37,825 nucleotides of DNA from NCBI GenBank assembly GCA_024640625.1, contig JAHEER010000029.1, positions 1 to 37,825 on the forward strand, given 5' to 3'. Positions within the stretch are counted from its first letter, which is position 1. Every line of letters starts with the position of its first letter. Below the pieces are notes generated by a model that had not been told where the DNA came from, made no database searches, and worked only from the letters and a program-made list of their open reading frames with translations. Source of the stretch: Desulfobulbaceae bacterium (GTDB lineage: Bacteria > Desulfobacterota > Desulfobulbia > Desulfobulbales > Desulfocapsaceae). Shown here one piece after another: positions 24,649-31,480 of the stretch. A program made the translations under genes and the position numbers.

Positions 24649-25409
24649 GAGGAAATCCTGCTGAGTAGTTCCAGACCAATCAGGGCGGCGACGGCGGTCA
24701 GCATCAAGAGAGCAAAGCCGATTTCGGTTTTACCCACAGAAGAGTCATAAAGGGAGTGGAACTGCCCCTGGAAACCGCGCAGCACCATCGCCTGCCTTAC
24801 CCGGTGAGCCCGGTGGTGGCTTTTCACGAGGGTCATGCCGAACAGGTAGCCGGTGGTTCTGTAGGTGTGCAGATTCGTGCCCGCCTTGAAACAGCGGAGT
24901 CGGGCGGCACGTACCAGCCGCAGATATTCCTGGTGGATAACGAAGATATAGCGATAGGAAAACAGCAGCAGCAGGCAGAGTTTGGCCGGCACCTTCAATT
25001 TTACCAGCGCCTGCCCCAGAGCAGCCACTGATGAGGTGGCAAGCAAAGATATCAACACCAGCACGGTGCCATTGGTTTTGATGCTGATAAGGGCGGCAAG
25101 CATAATTCCTTCCCGGCTGAAATCCAGCGGACCCAAAGTGAACGCCGCAGTACCCGGGTAGGTGAGTGGCAGGGTGAGCCAGAGAAAAAGGACGAAGCCG
25201 TTGACCAGCAGAAGGCGTCGAATCACCAGCTTGAGTTCGAGTTTTGCCGCCAGTACCAGCAGCAAAGCGACGCTCAGGCCACCACAGGCGGCGGCAAACG
25301 TGGTGCAGAGGGCAATAACGACAATCAGGGCCAGGCTTGACAGCAGCTTCACCCTGGGGTCGAGTCGCTGGAGAAACGAGTCGGCTGTGCTGAAGGTTTC
25401 AAACTTCAT
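24645..25409 (-). CDS. nikQ: Nickel ECF transporter transmembrane protein
   Basis: 254 residues of the CbiQ/NikQ family with about five or six membrane helices. The cytoplasmic coupling helices that dock on the ATPase are seen in the basic segment LVRAARLRCFKAGTNLHTYRTTG and the downstream SHHRAHRVRQAMVLRGF (both with the conserved A-R-x-x-R-x-x-F-type spacing). It couples ATP hydrolysis by NikO to movement of the NikM component. It overlaps the genes on both sides by four bases. Confidence 0.9.
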   Translation of the reverse strand: MKFETFSTADSFLQRLDPRVKLLSSLALIVVIALCTTFAAACGGLSVALLLVLAAKLELKLVIRRLLLVNGFVLFLWLTLPLTYPGTAAFTLGPLDFSREGIMLAALISIKTNGTVLVLISLLATSSVAALGQALVKLKVPAKLCLLLLFSYRYIFVIHQEYLRLVRAARLRCFKAGTNLHTYRTTGYLFGMTLVKSHHRAHRVRQAMVLRGFQGQFHSLYDSSVGKTEIGFALLMLTAVAALIGLELLSRISS

Positions 25410-26194
25410 CGACGCTGGTATTCATCCATGTAAATCCATAACACCGCACCAATCTCAACTTCTTTGTCGCCTCCCTGGGGACCTTTGATGGTGTAGTCTG
25501 CCAGGCTCAGAGAAGCAAACCCCCACCAGCCGCTCAATGGACAGGTGAAGGTGAAGATACCCTTGTCGTTGGCGACTACCACCTGGGTGATGTGGGGACC
25601 GGTCGGGGCCTGGTAACGCTGCTCCTTGTCATAATATTCCACTTCCACTTCCGCATGGGCTGCAGGCTGTCCGTCGACCAGAACCTGACCGGTGAAACTA
25701 TTGCCTTGATAATTGCCAAAAGGCCTGAGCAGCGGTCGTATCTCTGCGGGCAGGCCCAGTGGCTGCTGCCAGCCGTCCTCGGAACCGAAGACGGAGATAA
25801 CGGTCTTGGTGTAATGGATAATGAACCTGTCCTCGAGGGGCTCCCAGTAGGGCTGGGGTTCCATGACGAAGTGGTAGACGCCGGGCCGGGAGGGAGTAAA
25901 ACGATAATTGAACCCATTCGATCCCATTACGCTGGCGGGCTGAAGATCGCCCAGTAGATCTGTGTGGTCACCGTCTCTGGTTAAGAAAAAACTTTTAGGC
26001 TTAGCCAGATCCATACCGATGGTTTCGAACGGATGGGAGAACGACAAGGCGATCTCCACCGGCCGATTCTGTTCGCTTACCACTGGAGTTGACGGGATTA
26101 CCATGCCGAAGTGGCCGTAAACCCTATCGGCATTGGCGACACAGATGAGCATGGCAGCAGCACACATCGGGAGGACCAATCCTTTCAATTTCAT
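25406..26194 (-). CDS. nikK: NikK-type DUF4198 nickel-transport accessory protein
   Basis: 262 residues with an N-terminal signal peptide (about residues 1-24), then a periplasmic DUF4198 domain. It carries HFGMVIPSTPVV, FSHPFETIGMDL, and later beta-strand blocks (YHFVMEPQPYWEP, GWWGFASLSLADY). DUF4198 proteins of NikK type accompany NikM/NikL in place of CbiN and point to nickel rather than cobalt. The likely role is capture of nickel outside the inner membrane or gating of NikM. It overlaps nikL and nikQ by four bases each. Confidence 0.85.
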   Translation of the reverse strand: MKLKGLVLPMCAAAMLICVANADRVYGHFGMVIPSTPVVSEQNRPVEIALSFSHPFETIGMDLAKPKSFFLTRDGDHTDLLGDLQPASVMGSNGFNYRFTPSRPGVYHFVMEPQPYWEPLEDRFIIHYTKTVISVFGSEDGWQQPLGLPAEIRPLLRPFGNYQGNSFTGQVLVDGQPAAHAEVEVEYYDKEQRYQAPTGPHITQVVVANDKGIFTFTCPLSGWWGFASLSLADYTIKGPQGGDKEVEIGAVLWIYMDEYQRR

Positions 26195-26700
26195 TTCTTA
26201 CCTCTTTTTCGTGATCTGGACCAGGCGATCAGTGCGCCGAGCCCCAGTATTGAGATAATCCCGCTCACCACGTTTTTCAGCGGCGGCGATGACGGCAGCG
26301 GTGCTGGTGTGGTGGCGGCCACCGGTGAGGGGGCGGATTGGGATTCGGATTGATGATCCGTGAGGACATAGTCAATGCCGCTCACCTGCCACTCACCGCG
26401 ATGCCCCGGACCCGCATCGAGGACGATGAGCAAATCGACAGGCTTCTCCAGCCCAAGCGCGTGCGGATCAATGGTAAACAAGCCGCTGTCGCCGGTGGTG
26501 GTCGTCAATAGAAGCTTCTGGTCGTCTTTGGAGATGACTTTTATGGTGCCGTTTATTACTTTTTTTCCCCCGGACAGCGTAGCCTCACCTTTGATGAACC
26601 CATTTTCCACAAAGGCAAACACCTGAACCCGATGGGCCAATGCCGGACATGAACATAGCAGGATGAAAATCAGCACCAGCAGTCCTCTCATTCTGTTCAT
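26191..26700 (-). CDS. nikL: NikL-type nickel transporter small component
   Basis: 169 residues. The signal peptide ends at CPALA, so the mature protein begins HRVQVFAFVENG, as in NikL proteins, whose exposed His-Arg start is typical. A carboxypeptidase-regulatory-like strand domain (GEATLSGGKKVINGTIKVI, then TTTGDSGLFTIDP) is followed by a Pro/Ser/Thr linker and a single C-terminal membrane helix (about 140-160) with a basic tail. Overlaps of four bases join it to nikM and nikK. Confidence 0.85.
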   Translation of the reverse strand: MNRMRGLLVLIFILLCSCPALAHRVQVFAFVENGFIKGEATLSGGKKVINGTIKVISKDDQKLLLTTTTGDSGLFTIDPHALGLEKPVDLLIVLDAGPGHRGEWQVSGIDYVLTDHQSESQSAPSPVAATTPAPLPSSPPLKNVVSGIISILGLGALIAWSRSRKRGKK

Positions 26701-27299
26701 TTCGCGGCTCCCCAGAGTAGTTCAGGGTGTACTCGGCCGATAAAAGAGACGACGAACATGGTAATGAAACCTTCGATCACCATGATCGGGATATTGGCGA
26801 GAACGGTGATTTTTGCGGTGGCCAGGAAGCCGATGTCGGTGAAGGCAAGGGAAAGCGCCATACTTATCGAGGAAAGCAATATCGAACCGCTGCCGGCAAT
26901 AAAGCCGGCCAGCGGCCGGGTCTTGGCGGCAGCCAGAAGCGGCCGGACCAGGTAAAAACAGAGTACTGCCGGAAAAGCAATATTTACTGCGTTGACCCCA
27001 AGCACCAGCAGACCGCCGTACTGGAAGAATACGGCCTGCATGAGCAACCCTACCACGATGGCAGGAAAACAAGCCCAGCCAATCATGATGCCGAGTAATC
27101 CGTTTAATACCAAGTGGATAGAGGCGGGACCGAGCGGCACGTGAATCAGAGAGGCAACGAAAAAGGTGGCGGTGAGCATCGAAACTTCCATGATCCGGTC
27201 CAGGTCCAGCTTTTTCAAGCCGATCAAGGTGCCAGCAACGGCGAGGGACGCCCCGCCAAAAAGGACCGGTGCTGAAAGTATACCTTCTGATATATGCAT
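26697..27299 (-). CDS. nikM: Nickel ECF transporter substrate-binding membrane protein
   Basis: 200 residues starting MHISEGILS, in which His2 and the free N-terminus bind the metal in this family; H53 (SLIHVPLG) and H62 (PASIHLVLNG) are further candidate ligands. About six or seven membrane helices are predicted. This is the S component of the energy-coupling-factor importer. It leads the nikMLKQO operon, whose five genes are joined by ATGA overlaps, giving strict translational coupling. A NikR-like operator lies 56 bases upstream. Confidence 0.92.
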   Translation of the reverse strand: MHISEGILSAPVLFGGASLAVAGTLIGLKKLDLDRIMEVSMLTATFFVASLIHVPLGPASIHLVLNGLLGIMIGWACFPAIVVGLLMQAVFFQYGGLLVLGVNAVNIAFPAVLCFYLVRPLLAAAKTRPLAGFIAGSGSILLSSISMALSLAFTDIGFLATAKITVLANIPIMVIEGFITMFVVSFIGRVHPELLWGAAK

Positions 27300-27354
27300 G
27301 GAACTAGTATGAGCCAGTTGAAAAAGCTGAACTGTTCGGCAGAGCCAGGGCCCA

Positions 27355-27381
27355 GTATTACTAATTAATAATTCGTAATAC
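27355..27381. promoter_or_regulatory. NikR-like operator for nikMLKQO
   Basis: GTATTAC (27355-27361), 13 bases, then GTAATAC (27375-27381): a perfect seven-base inverted repeat. The E. coli NikR operator is GTATGA-N16-TCATAC, and reading the same way this site is GTATTA-N15-TAATAC. It lies 56 bases upstream of nikM, where a promoter is expected, so nickel-loaded NikR could block transcription. No nikR gene lies in the window. Confidence 0.75.
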
Positions 27382-27679
27382 CAGTACTACTCGATTTAAC
27401 CGTACCCCGCAAGCGTAACCTGACGCTCCTGGGAGAAACCAATTTAAAGATGAATACAATAACGATATCCTATCGATATTTTGTTTTGCTGTGCTTAGTT
27501 GACAGACCACAGTTGCGGTCGCGACTATATTAACAGCCTGCCCGGGACTCCTTGACTGGCAGATCGATTCAACCAGTGAACGTCAGGTTATTTTTATCCC
27601 GGGCCGATGGCGCATACCTGATGCCCCAGGAAGAATAAGCTTGTATTTGATTGTGGTTTTAAATAGATTCCGGCAGGTT

Positions 27680-27707
27680 TGGACAAAGGCTCAATCAGAA
27701 TTATAAT
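27680..27707 (+). promoter_or_regulatory. Sigma-70 promoter of the aspartokinase gene
   Basis: TGGACA (27680-27685), a 16-base spacer, and a consensus TATAAT (27702-27707). It has the same TGGACA-N16-TATA arrangement as the lipoprotein promoters but lacks their upstream AAAGATAGC block. The leader before the ATG would be about 110 bases. Confidence 0.55.
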
Positions 27708-27822
27708 AAAATCCACGATTCCTATCCTGATCATTCGACTTTATAGATCGCTGAGTTGCTGCTCCTGAAATTTTCCATGATGGGGGGGTGGGCTCGGCGA
27801 AGTTTCTCATCCTGGTAATAAT

Positions 27823-29208
27823 ATGACAAGACACAATTTACGCGTTGAAAAAATCGGTGGGACTTCGATGTCCCGCTTTCCCGAAATCATCGACAACATC
27901 ATCCTGCGCAATGCAGATGACGTGTTCGGCAGGGTATATGTGGTCTCGGCCTATGCAGGGGTGACCAACGATCTGCTCGAGCATAAGAAAACCAGCCAGC
28001 CGGGAATCTATAAACTGTTCGAAGACCAGGAGAATTACCCCAGGAAGATGCTGGCCTTAAGGGACCAGTTGATTGAGCTCAACGAGCGGCTGGCCGATTG
28101 CGGACTTGAAGTAGAACAGGCCAACGATTTCATCGGCGACCGCATCGACCTGTCCATCAATATTCTGCGCAGCATGGAAAACGTCCTGGCTTCGGGCTAT
28201 GTCTCCCGCGGAGAACTGCTGCTTGCGGCCCGGGAACTGCTGGCCTCCCTGGGTGAAATGCACAGCGCCTACAACTCGGCCAACATCCTGAAAAACCGTG
28301 GATACAAGTCGACCTTTGTCGATCTGAGCGGCTGGGAAGACGGACGGCAGTTGACCATCGATCAGCGCATCAAGGACAGCTTCGACAGCGTTGATCCATT
28401 TTCATCCATCTGCTTTGCAACCGGTTATACCAAGGGCACTGAGGGCATCATGCGGGAGTTCGATCGGGGCTACTCTGAAGTAACATTCTCCAAAGTGGCG
28501 GTGCTGCTTGGTGCCTCGGAGGCAATTATTCACAAAGAGTACCATCTTTGTTCCGGGGATCCGCTGCTGATTGGTGAGGAGACTGCCCATCCGGTGTGCA
28601 ACACCAACTATGATGTGGCCGATCAACTGGCGGACGTGGGCATGGAGGCGATTCATCCAAAGGCCTCGAAACCGCTTGAAATCAATTCGATTCCGATCAG
28701 GGTCAAGAATGCCTTCGATCCAGATCATCCGGGCACGTTGATTACCAACGAATTCGTTGCCCCTGAGTCAAAAGTTGAAATCGTCACCGGCTCGAACCGG
28801 GTGAACTGCATAGAGGTGCACGATACCAGAATGGTCGGCGAGGTGGGCTTCGACCGCAGGATCATGATGATCTTCGGCCGGCACGACGTTTCCTACATAA
28901 GTAAAATGACCAACGCCAACACCATCGATCTGATCGTCCTGGAGCGCGACTGTACACCTCATCTGATGGCCGAACTCAGTGACAATTTTGAACAGGTGAG
29001 CTCCACCCCGGTGGCCATTGTCTGCGCCATCGGTTCCAATATTGCCCAGCCCGGCATAATGGCCAAAGCCTCACAGGCTCTCGCCAACGACAAAATCAAT
29101 ATTCTGGCGGTGTCACAGACCACGCGGCAGACCAATATGCAGTTTATCGTCAATCGGGATGAGTTTGCCGGAGCCCAGCGGGCCCTGCATGAGGCCCTCT
29201 GCAAGTAG
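27823..29208 (+). CDS. ask: Aspartate kinase, ectoine-type (Ask_Ect-like)
   Basis: 461 residues. The start VEKIGGTSMSRF and the VYVVSAYAGVTNDLLEHKKTSQPG block match the Ask_Ect branch, in which KIGGTSM replaces the KFGGTS of ordinary LysC. The catalytic domain spans about 1-320, with LLGASEAIIHKEYHLCSGDP and the AIHPKASKPLE region. Tandem ACT regulatory domains follow (RRIMMIFGRHDVSYISKM and the closing INILAVSQTTRQTNMQFIV). It phosphorylates aspartate toward aspartyl-phosphate for ectoine or amino acids. No ectABC gene is adjacent, so the ectoine link rests on sequence type only. Confidence 0.87.
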   Translation: MTRHNLRVEKIGGTSMSRFPEIIDNIILRNADDVFGRVYVVSAYAGVTNDLLEHKKTSQPGIYKLFEDQENYPRKMLALRDQLIELNERLADCGLEVEQANDFIGDRIDLSINILRSMENVLASGYVSRGELLLAARELLASLGEMHSAYNSANILKNRGYKSTFVDLSGWEDGRQLTIDQRIKDSFDSVDPFSSICFATGYTKGTEGIMREFDRGYSEVTFSKVAVLLGASEAIIHKEYHLCSGDPLLIGEETAHPVCNTNYDVADQLADVGMEAIHPKASKPLEINSIPIRVKNAFDPDHPGTLITNEFVAPESKVEIVTGSNRVNCIEVHDTRMVGEVGFDRRIMMIFGRHDVSYISKMTNANTIDLIVLERDCTPHLMAELSDNFEQVSSTPVAIVCAIGSNIAQPGIMAKASQALANDKINILAVSQTTRQTNMQFIVNRDEFAGAQRALHEALCK

Positions 29209-29244
29209 GCAAATGGAGCCTGGGGGAGGGGGTACGGTGCCTTA

Positions 29245-29463
29245 TCAGTCCTTCCTGGGCCAGACCGCGTCCTCTTCTTCAGTAACCAAATAGCAGAATT
29301 TGTTCCATTCGAAGGTCTTGTTGGAGATCGGACAGCGCAGGGTGACGGTTTTGTCGCCGACAGCGGCGATTTCCCAGTCTCCAGCTCTGCGTGATTTCTC
29401 GATACGGATCTTCTGTCCGACATAAAACGGGTAGGGTTCGAAAACGGCTACATCGTGTCCCAT
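29245..29463 (-). CDS. Small soluble protein of unknown function
   Basis: 72 residues. A canonical AGGAGG lies five bases before the ATG at 29463, which makes the frame credible despite its length. The sequence has a strand-rich SH3-like look (PFYVGQKIRIEKSRRAGDWEIAAVGDKTVTLRCP, here split as FYVGQKIRIEKS and WEIAAVGDKTVTLRCP) and an acidic C-terminus. I do not recognise a family. It lies 37 bases from the convergent aspartokinase stop and downstream of CooC on the same strand. Confidence 0.65.
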   Translation of the reverse strand: MGHDVAVFEPYPFYVGQKIRIEKSRRAGDWEIAAVGDKTVTLRCPISNKTFEWNKFCYLVTEEEDAVWPRKD

Positions 29464-29568
29464 CGACGCCTCCTGGATTTTTACTCACGGCACTCGGCTT
29501 CTGTCTGGCCCGCAGGGTGGAAATTTTTACTTTTTCATTGATGAAGCTAAAATTACATCGTGTGCTGC

Positions 29569-29637
29569 TGGAAAAGCCACAGAAGTTCCAAATAACCTGC
29601 GCCGTATTTGTAAATGTAAATTGTGCTGTTTTCCAGA
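29569..29637. repeat. Inverted repeat between cooC and the small gene
   Basis: CTGGAAAA (29569-29576) and TTTTCCAG (29630-29637) are exact inverted copies enclosing about 53 bases. A short CACA/TGTG pairing can extend the stem after a small internal loop. It lacks a terminal T run. It may protect the 3' end of the cooC message or act as a weak terminator. Confidence 0.4.
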
Positions 29638-29646
29638 AACATCAGG

Positions 29647-30405
29647 CTAGGCCGGGCACTTTTCTTCCAGCAGCTCGGCGACTGCGGCCACCGAGGGGGA
29701 GTCGTCATCGAGCTCCATCAATGATTTTTTCTCCATGTCAAAATCGAGCAGGGCCGGATCATCGGGAATTATGCCGACAATGGGAACGCCCATTTCTTCG
29801 ACTTCTTCGAGAAACTTGGCGTTGAGTTCAGCTGGGGCCCTGGTAACGACAATACCCATATCGGCGACTTCCAGTTTGAGGCTGCCGAGCATCTCGTGGA
29901 TTCTTTTCAGCGCCCGGAGCCCGCGCAGCGAGTAATCGGTGACCAGAAAGAGCATGTCCACACGGCCGCTGGTGCGCCGGCTCAGATGTTCCATGCCTGC
30001 TTCGTTGTCAACGACCATGTAGCGATAGCTCTGGGTCAGACGATCGGTGAAATTGTGAAGGATATTGTTGACCATGCAGTAGCAGCCTTGCCCCTCCTGG
30101 CGCCCCATGACCAGCAGATCGAATTCGGGCTTTTCGATCAGGGCCTGCTCGACCAGGCTTTCGAGGTATATCGTCTTGTCCATCCCGGAAGGCACTCCCT
30201 GCGGGTCGCGCATGAAATCTTCACGGATATCGCCGATTGTCGAGGTAACCTCCAACCCCAAGGTTTCGCCCAGGTTGGAATTAGGGTCCGCATCGACTGC
30301 CAGAATAGGAGTCTTGCCCGATTTTGATAAACTTCTTACCACCAGCGAGGCGACAGTGGTTTTACCCACCCCACCCTTGCCGGCAAATGCGATTACTTTA
30401 CTCAT
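29647..30405 (-). CDS. cooC: CooC-type nickel-insertion ATPase for CO dehydrogenase
   Basis: 252 residues of the MinD/CooC P-loop family. It has a deviant Walker A GKGGVGKTT (9-17), DADPNSNLGETLG (switch I), GRQEGQGCYCMVNNIL with the C108-x-C110 nickel/dimer motif specific to CooC, and VVDNEAGMEHLSRRT (switch II). CooC uses ATP to load nickel into the C-cluster of carbon monoxide dehydrogenase. No cooS/acsA gene is in the window, so its client must lie elsewhere. It lies near the nickel importer and downstream of the Hdr-like pair, separated from it by a terminator. Confidence 0.9.
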   Translation of the reverse strand: MSKVIAFAGKGGVGKTTVASLVVRSLSKSGKTPILAVDADPNSNLGETLGLEVTSTIGDIREDFMRDPQGVPSGMDKTIYLESLVEQALIEKPEFDLLVMGRQEGQGCYCMVNNILHNFTDRLTQSYRYMVVDNEAGMEHLSRRTSGRVDMLFLVTDYSLRGLRALKRIHEMLGSLKLEVADMGIVVTRAPAELNAKFLEEVEEMGVPIVGIIPDDPALLDFDMEKKSLMELDDDSPSVAAVAELLEEKCPA

Positions 30406-30477
30406 ATCAATCCCTTACTTTTTTCTTGTTATATGCTCTGAGTTGAATTCCGCTCCTCAGTATAAGCACTGGTCGGT

Positions 30478-30523
30478 AAAAAAAAAGAAGCACACCGTCA
30501 TTGCCTGGGGCCGGTCTGCTTCT
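30478..30523 (-). terminator. Rho-independent terminator of the hdrC/hdrB-like operon
   Basis: On the minus strand AGAAGCAGACCG pairs with CGGTGTGCTTCT over 11 of 12 positions and is followed by eight or more T residues. It ends the transcript of the HdrB-like gene and leaves cooC to a separate promoter. Confidence 0.88.
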
Positions 30524-30544
30524 AGGGGTGTTGCAGGGAGTCTT

Positions 30545-31480
30545 TTAGGCAGCTTCTTTCTGAGGGCGTTTTTTACGCTTCTTCTTTTTCTCCACCGGCG
30601 GTCCCAGCAGCGCCTTGAGATTGTCGACGTGGAGAGGTTCGATGGTGCTGTTTTGCTCGATACCCAGCACTTTTTCATCGATTCCGAGGCAGAGGCCGAG
30701 CAATTGAGGAAGCAGCAGCACCGGTAGTACATCCTGATCCTGCCGCTGCTCTCTCATGTTCAGCTGGGTGGTGTCGAACTGCAGATGGCAATAAGAGCAG
30801 ACCGGAGTGACGAACTGGGCTCCGGCATCGCGGGCTCCGTCGATCTTCTCCTGGAGCAGGGTCTGGGAAAGTTCGCTGTTCAAGCCGCCGAGAGCGGCGC
30901 CGCAGCATTCGAGCTTGCCCCGCCAGTCGAGGCTGGTGGCTCCGGTCAGAGCGATCAGTTCGTCGGTGATCCTGGGAACAAAGCTGTCGTCGAACAGGGT
31001 GACCTCTCGAGGCCTTAAAATGTGGCAGCCGTGGATGACCGAGAGATTGAGCTCACTGACCATGTTGACCAGCTGCTTTTTGATCGCTTCGAGGCCGATA
31101 TCTTCATGAAGCACGGTGAGAAAATGTTTGACTGTACCCGTGCCCTCGAACTTCAAACCGTCCTTGGCGAGGATCTCGTTGATTTCAACGGCCAGCTCGG
31201 GATTGTTGGCCATGACGCTCCTGGCTTTTTGCAGACTGGCAAAACAGCAGTTGCAGATCACCATGATGTCGAGCCCTTTCTTTTCGGCGATGGCCATGTT
31301 TCTGACCGATGGGATGATGTAGGCTTTCTCATCCACATTGCGAACCGGGTAGCCGCAACAGGTGAACTCCTCAACAATTTCCAGCTCGACGCCCAATTTT
31401 TTCAGAACTGTTTCGGCCGAGACCGCGTATTGCTCGATTCTGATCGGTATGTTGCATCCCTGAAAGAAAGCGAGTTTCAT
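30545..31480 (-). CDS. HdrB-like CCG-domain iron-sulfur protein
   Basis: 311 residues from ATG 31480, which overlaps the upstream HdrC-like stop as ATGA; an in-frame extension to 31573 lies inside that gene. Two complete CCG cluster motifs are present: C9, C41-C42, C77 and C80, then C152, C192-C193, C228 and C231. In methanogen HdrB these bind noncubane 4Fe-4S clusters that cleave the CoM-CoB disulfide. In sulfate reducers related subunits act on DsrC, thiols or quinone-linked electron flow. The C-terminus is a Lys/Arg-rich tail (KKKKKRKKRPQKEA type), which is unusual. It works with the membrane subunit encoded just upstream. Confidence 0.9.
   Translation of the reverse strand: MKLAFFQGCNIPIRIEQYAVSAETVLKKLGVELEIVEEFTCCGYPVRNVDEKAYIIPSVRNMAIAEKKGLDIMVICNCCFASLQKARSVMANNPELAVEINEILAKDGLKFEGTGTVKHFLTVLHEDIGLEAIKKQLVNMVSELNLSVIHGCHILRPREVTLFDDSFVPRITDELIALTGATSLDWRGKLECCGAALGGLNSELSQTLLQEKIDGARDAGAQFVTPVCSYCHLQFDTTQLNMREQRQDQDVLPVLLLPQLLGLCLGIDEKVLGIEQNSTIEPLHVDNLKALLGPPVEKKKKRKKRPQKEAA

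Larger units (their letters stand above)
27300..27822. other. 523-bp divergent spacer between nikM and the aspartokinase gene
   Basis: No gene is supported here. It holds the NikR-like operator at 27355-27381 near the nikM side and a good sigma-70 promoter for the aspartokinase at 27680-27707. I found no cobalamin-riboswitch B12-box sequence, consistent with nickel rather than cobalt control. A weak AGCGT-AACCTG-ACGCT hairpin near 27411-27426 has no T tail. Confidence 0.6.

Noticed and set aside
27300..27822. Cobalamin riboswitch upstream of the metal transporter
   Set aside because: No B12-box-like sequence was found, and NikK/NikL plus the NikR-like dyad point to nickel.
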